A DNA stretch of 64,000 nucleotides. Origin: Lacrimispora amygdalina. Lineage in GTDB: Bacteria > Bacillota > Clostridia > Lachnospirales > Lachnospiraceae. Positions 60,620 to 64,000 of the stretch are shown here, one piece after another. The stretch is taken from positions 248,001-312,000 of the forward strand of contig NZ_OAOF01000003.1 in assembly GCF_900205965.1 (NCBI RefSeq), written 5' to 3'. The notes under the pieces are model-generated. The model saw nothing but the letters and a program-made list of their open reading frames with translations. It made no database searches and was not told the DNA's origin. Each line of letters opens with the position of its first letter. The stretch's first letter is position 1. The translations under genes were made by a program, and so were the position numbers.

Positions 60620-63600
60620 TTTTGTAAAATATAATAAAACAAGAAGAGAAGCTTTTCAGATACGTACCAGTCTGGTGGAAGAAGACGGACTGCCGTATGT
60701 GGAAAAGACTGCCCTGACGGCAGAGGGAGTTGCTCATATCCGTTCCTTTGAAGAGAAGTACCGGAATTTGAAGGAGCAGAATCAGAGGTTAAATGTGGCA
60801 GATGTGACCGTTACTCCTGATGGAACCACCGCAAGGTTTGAGTTCTTGAAAGGGGAGACCTACGCGGAGCTTCTGGGCAGGGAGATTCTGAATGGAAAAG
60901 TTCCGGAAGCCAGTCTGGAAGATGGGATTTCCATGATCCTGAAGGTTCATGATGATTATATGACACCTTTCCATGTTACTCCGGAATTCGAAGAGGTATT
61001 CGGCGAGCTGCCCGACAACGGAGAGCCGATTAAGAGGGACTGGGCATTTAAGCATTCCAACATTGACTGCCTGTTTGAGAATATCATGATGACAGAAAAC
61101 GGACCTTATTGTCTGGACTATGAATGGGTATTCTCATTTCCTGTACCTGTAAACTTCATTAAATTCCGGGTCCTTTATTATTTTTATGAGCAGTATAAAA
61201 GCATCCTGGACTATGATTCTATGGAATCATTTATGCAAGAGCAGGGAGTGGACAGGGAGCTGATCGGGATCTATGAGGAGATGGAACGCCATTTTCAGGA
61301 ATATGTCCACGGGGAAAACCAGCAGATCTATCTCTTAAACTATATGCATGAAACCTTTAACCTGCCAGAAAGCATGTTTGAGCTTTCCCGGATCATTGAT
61401 GATACCAAAGACCGGATCGCACAGATGGAGGCAGAGCTAAAGGAAAAGGATTTAACCATAACAAAACAGCAGGAAGAAAAACGCTTAACGGATAATCACG
61501 TAGCCAACCAGGACATGATCATCGCCTCCCTCCGGAAGGACTGCGAAACCATGCAGGGGATCATCGAACAGTTAAGAAAGCATGAATCCTTTTTCTATAA
61601 GGTATGGCGCAGGCTGGGAAGAATCTTTAATGAGAAATTCCCGAAAGGCACGAAAAAGCGGAAGATCCTGTTTTACATGAAGGAAACCATTCTTCACCCC
61701 ATCAGGTCCATTGCCCTCTATACAACGAAAGAGGGGAGAAATCTCATGGAAGGGGATATGAAAATCGGGGAAGATTACCGGATTCACGGAAAGCTTCGTT
61801 TCGTGAAGGAAGGGCATCCCATGGTTTCCATAGTCATTCCCGTTTACAACCAGATCCATTATACGTATGCCTGCCTGCTTTCCATACTGGAGCATACGAA
61901 GAATGTGGATTATGAAGTAATCATTGCCGATGACGTATCCACTGATGCCACAGCAGAACTTTCTAAGTTCACAGAGAATGTGGTAATCTGCCGCAATGAG
62001 ACCAATCAGGGCTTTTTAAGAAACTGTAACCAGGCAGCAAAGTCGGCAAGAGGAAAATACATCATGTTTTTAAATAATGATACCCAGGTAACCGACGGAT
62101 GGCTGGATAGTCTGGTGAATCTAATTGAATCAGATCCCTCCATCGGAATGGTGGGCTCCAAGCTGGTTTATCCCGACGGACGGCTTCAGGAAGCGGGCGG
62201 AATCCTCTGGAGCGACGGCTCAGGCTGGAATTACGGACGTCTTGATGATCCGGAGAAGCCTGAATACAATTATGTAAAAGATGTAGATTATATATCCGGT
62301 GCCGCAATCCTTCTTTCCAATGATTTATGGAAACGGATCGGCGGCTTCGATGAACGTTTTGCACCAGCTTATTGCGAAGACTCCGATCTCGCTTTTGAGG
62401 TGCGCAAAGCCGGTTACCGGGTCGTTTATCAGCCTCTCTCCAAGGTGATTCATTTTGAAGGTATCTCCAACGGAACTGATGTCAATGGCTCAGGTTTAAA
62501 ACGCTATCAGGTTGAAAACAGCAAAAAGCTGAAAGAAAAATGGGCGGCGCAGTTTAGCCTGCAAAGTGAAAACAACGGCAATCCTGATCCGTTCCGTGCC
62601 AGAGAAAGAAGCCAGGGAAAAGATATCATCCTTGTGGTGGATCACTACGTTCCTACTTATGACCGGGATGCCGGTTCCAAAACAACATACCAGTATTTAA
62701 AGATGTTTATTGATAAAGGATATGTAGTCAAGTTCCTGGGAGACAACTTCCTTCATGAAGAACCGTATTCCACCGCTTTGCAGCAGATGGGAATCGAGAT
62801 TCTTTACGGCAGGGAGTACCAGGCAGGTATCTGGGACTGGTTAAAGACACATGGAGGCGATATTAAGGCTGCTTATTTAAACCGGCCGCATATCGCCCAG
62901 AAATATATTGATTTTCTCCGGGATAATACCAGTATGAAGCTGATCTATTATGGACATGACCTTCATTTCCTGCGGGAAGGCAGGGAATATGAGCTTACAG
63001 GAGACCCGAAAAAGCGGGAAGCATCCGAATACTGGAGATCCATGGAGCTGCGTCTGATGAAAAAGGCGGCAGTATCCTACTATCCTTCCTATGTGGAGCG
63101 GGAAGCCATTCATGAGATTGAGCCTTCTGTACCGGTAAAAGCAATTGTAGCATACGTTTTTGATAAGTTTTTAAACCACATTCCAAGTGACTTTGAGAAG
63201 AGGGAAGGTCTGCTGTTTGTAGGCGGCTTTGCCCATCCACCCAATGCAGACGCTGTATTGTGGTTTGCCAGAGAGATATTCCCATTAATAAGAGAGCAGA
63301 TACCGGTTAATTTCTACATTGTTGGCTCCAGGGTTACGGATGAGATCAAGGCTCTGGAACAGCCGGATAATGGAATTATCGTAAAAGGCTTTGTCACTGA
63401 AGAAGAACTGGCAAGCCTTTATGCCACCTGCCGGATTGTGGTAGTTCCGCTGCGCTACGGAGCAGGTGTGAAGGGCAAGGTAATAGAAGCGCTTTATTAT
63501 GGCGCTCCTGTTGTAACGACCTCCATCGGAGCTGAGGGAATTCCAGAGGCAGAAAAAGTGATGGTGGTAAGAGATGAGCCGGAGACATTTGCCGGGGAAG

Positions 63601-63719
63601 TCATTGCACGTTACAATGATCCGGACAGCTTAAGACAGATGAGCCAGAACTCCCAGAATTACATCCGGACGTATCACAGCATTGATGCGGCATGGAGCGT
63701 TGTGGGAGAGGATTTTTAA
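60606..63719 (+). CDS. Large fusion: kinase-like domain, coiled coil, GT2 and GT4 glycosyltransferases
   Basis: A 1037-residue cytosolic protein. Residues 1-250 have a kinase-like fold: YVEK (Lys34), FEEK in the next helix (Glu49/50), catalytic-loop SNIDCLFENIM (Asp154, Asn159) and metal site CLDYEW (Asp171). Residues about 258-325 form a charged coiled coil, followed by a basic linker. The GT2 domain (about 405-640) has IPVYNQ, ADDVSTDA, FLNNDTQV and CEDSDLAF. The GT4 domain (about 690-1035) ends with the UDP-sugar region RYGAGVKGKVIEALYYGAPVV. Kinase plus coiled coil, with a methyltransferase encoded just upstream and Wzt_C two genes before, mirrors the O-antigen terminator WbdD, here fused to the polymerising GTs. 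Kinase activity itself is predicted, not shown. Confidence 0.78.
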   Translation: MKKINFVKYNKTRREAFQIRTSLVEEDGLPYVEKTALTAEGVAHIRSFEEKYRNLKEQNQRLNVADVTVTPDGTTARFEFLKGETYAELLGREILNGKVPEASLEDGISMILKVHDDYMTPFHVTPEFEEVFGELPDNGEPIKRDWAFKHSNIDCLFENIMMTENGPYCLDYEWVFSFPVPVNFIKFRVLYYFYEQYKSILDYDSMESFMQEQGVDRELIGIYEEMERHFQEYVHGENQQIYLLNYMHETFNLPESMFELSRIIDDTKDRIAQMEAELKEKDLTITKQQEEKRLTDNHVANQDMIIASLRKDCETMQGIIEQLRKHESFFYKVWRRLGRIFNEKFPKGTKKRKILFYMKETILHPIRSIALYTTKEGRNLMEGDMKIGEDYRIHGKLRFVKEGHPMVSIVIPVYNQIHYTYACLLSILEHTKNVDYEVIIADDVSTDATAELSKFTENVVICRNETNQGFLRNCNQAAKSARGKYIMFLNNDTQVTDGWLDSLVNLIESDPSIGMVGSKLVYPDGRLQEAGGILWSDGSGWNYGRLDDPEKPEYNYVKDVDYISGAAILLSNDLWKRIGGFDERFAPAYCEDSDLAFEVRKAGYRVVYQPLSKVIHFEGISNGTDVNGSGLKRYQVENSKKLKEKWAAQFSLQSENNGNPDPFRARERSQGKDIILVVDHYVPTYDRDAGSKTTYQYLKMFIDKGYVVKFLGDNFLHEEPYSTALQQMGIEILYGREYQAGIWDWLKTHGGDIKAAYLNRPHIAQKYIDFLRDNTSMKLIYYGHDLHFLREGREYELTGDPKKREASEYWRSMELRLMKKAAVSYYPSYVEREAIHEIEPSVPVKAIVAYVFDKFLNHIPSDFEKREGLLFVGGFAHPPNADAVLWFAREIFPLIREQIPVNFYIVGSRVTDEIKALEQPDNGIIVKGFVTEEELASLYATCRIVVVPLRYGAGVKGKVIEALYYGAPVVTTSIGAEGIPEAEKVMVVRDEPETFAGEVIARYNDPDSLRQMSQNSQNYIRTYHSIDAAWSVVGEDF

Positions 63720-63765
63720 TATTGAAACAGCAGACTGATGATAATAAAAAAGGGAGGACTGAAAG

Positions 63766-64000
63766 ATGCAGGCAGTATTGCTGGCAGGCGGGCTTGGCAC
63801 CAGACTGCGTTCCGTGGTAAGTGACCGGCCAAAGCCTATGGCGCTGATAGAAGAAAAGCCTTTTATGGAATATGTAGTAAGACAGCTGATCCGTTACGGC
63901 GTGACAGAGATTATCTTTGCCGTAGGATACAAAGGCTCTATGGTGGAAGATTATTTTGGAGACGGCAGCAAATGGGGAATCCGGGTGTCTTATGCATATG
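63766..64000 (+). CDS. Nucleotidyltransferase, HddC/RmlA-like (N-terminal part)
   Basis: Only 78 residues are visible before the right edge. They start QAVLLAGGLGTRLRSVVSD and continue with RPKPMALIEEKPFMEY, the nucleotide-binding signature of sugar-1-phosphate nucleotidyltransferases. The SVVSDRPKPMA form resembles HddC, which makes GDP-D-glycero-D-manno-heptose, but glucose- or mannose-1-phosphate transferases are close. GGGAGG precedes the ATG at 63766. It probably supplies a donor for the fusion glycosyltransferase upstream. Confidence 0.8.
   Translation, partial: MQAVLLAGGLGTRLRSVVSDRPKPMALIEEKPFMEYVVRQLIRYGVTEIIFAVGYKGSMVEDYFGDGSKWGIRVSYAY

Noticed and set aside
1..64000. CRISPR arrays, tRNA or rRNA genes, insertion sequences, phage genes
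   Set aside because: No spaced direct repeats, cloverleaf-like segments, transposase motifs or phage structural genes were found on reading either strand.

Overview
The window looks like chromosomal DNA of an anaerobic, spore-former-type member of the Clostridia, most likely Lachnospiraceae (a Lacrimispora-like genus is my guess). Evidence: strong GGAGG ribosome sites, sigma-A type TTGACA/TATAAT promoters with 17-base spacers, and a gene set typical of that group (class B sortase, ChW-repeat L,D-transpeptidase, XpaC-TelA pair, YesM/YesN two-component system, ChvE-GguAB sugar importer, SARP-like regulator, DUF2304/DUF2142 wall-glycan module). I see no phage genes, transposases, CRISPR arrays, tRNA or rRNA. 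The window is dominated by surface-polysaccharide genes.

Layout. 1-2 kb: end of an unknown membrane-protein gene, a 47-residue membrane peptide, a deletion remnant of a DUF5684 gene and a SpoT-type HD hydrolase. 2-15.5 kb: a one-directional exopolysaccharide operon. It encodes a lipid-linked GT2, two multi-pass GT-C-like proteins, a PelD-like degenerate GGDEF protein, an apparently inactive DUF2334 deacetylase-fold protein, a BcsA/PgaC-like synthase, a BcsB-like partner, a thioredoxin-GH8 fusion and a UDP-GlcNAc 2-epimerase. 15.6-17.3 kb (minus strand): methylglyoxal synthase behind a BTAD regulator that also ends in a degenerate GGDEF-like domain. 17.4-24 kb: sortase B, GlmM, XpaC-TelA and LeuA with a structured leader. 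24.2-39.4 kb: cell-wall glycan genes: Glf, many GTs, an aminotransferase with an ATP-grasp ligase, two flippases, DUF2304, DUF2142, and a convergent L,D-transpeptidase.

39.4-47 kb: a divergent phosphodiester-use locus (PHP metallohydrolase plus unknown partner on the minus strand; GDPD-like protein plus a complete ABC importer on the plus strand), then a MATE pump. 47-56.4 kb: a membrane-anchored sugar-binding sensor, YesM kinase, YesN regulator and lone XylF-like lipoprotein, followed by the ChvE-GguA-GguB importer they probably control. 56.5-56.9 kb: a compact type I toxin-antitoxin module with a holin-like peptide. 57-64 kb: an ABC-transporter-dependent glycan locus: RmlC, Wzm, Wzt with a carbohydrate-binding tail, a methyltransferase, a 1037-residue kinase-coiled coil-GT2-GT4 fusion and the start of an HddC-like nucleotidyltransferase.

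The most novel-looking items are the c-di-GMP-flavoured composite exopolysaccharide operon (2-15.5 kb), the split WbdD-like chain-terminator arrangement with Wzt (58.5-63.7 kb), the aminotransferase/ATP-grasp pair (28.2-30.3 kb) and the toxin-antitoxin module. All functions are read from sequence motifs; no searches were run.
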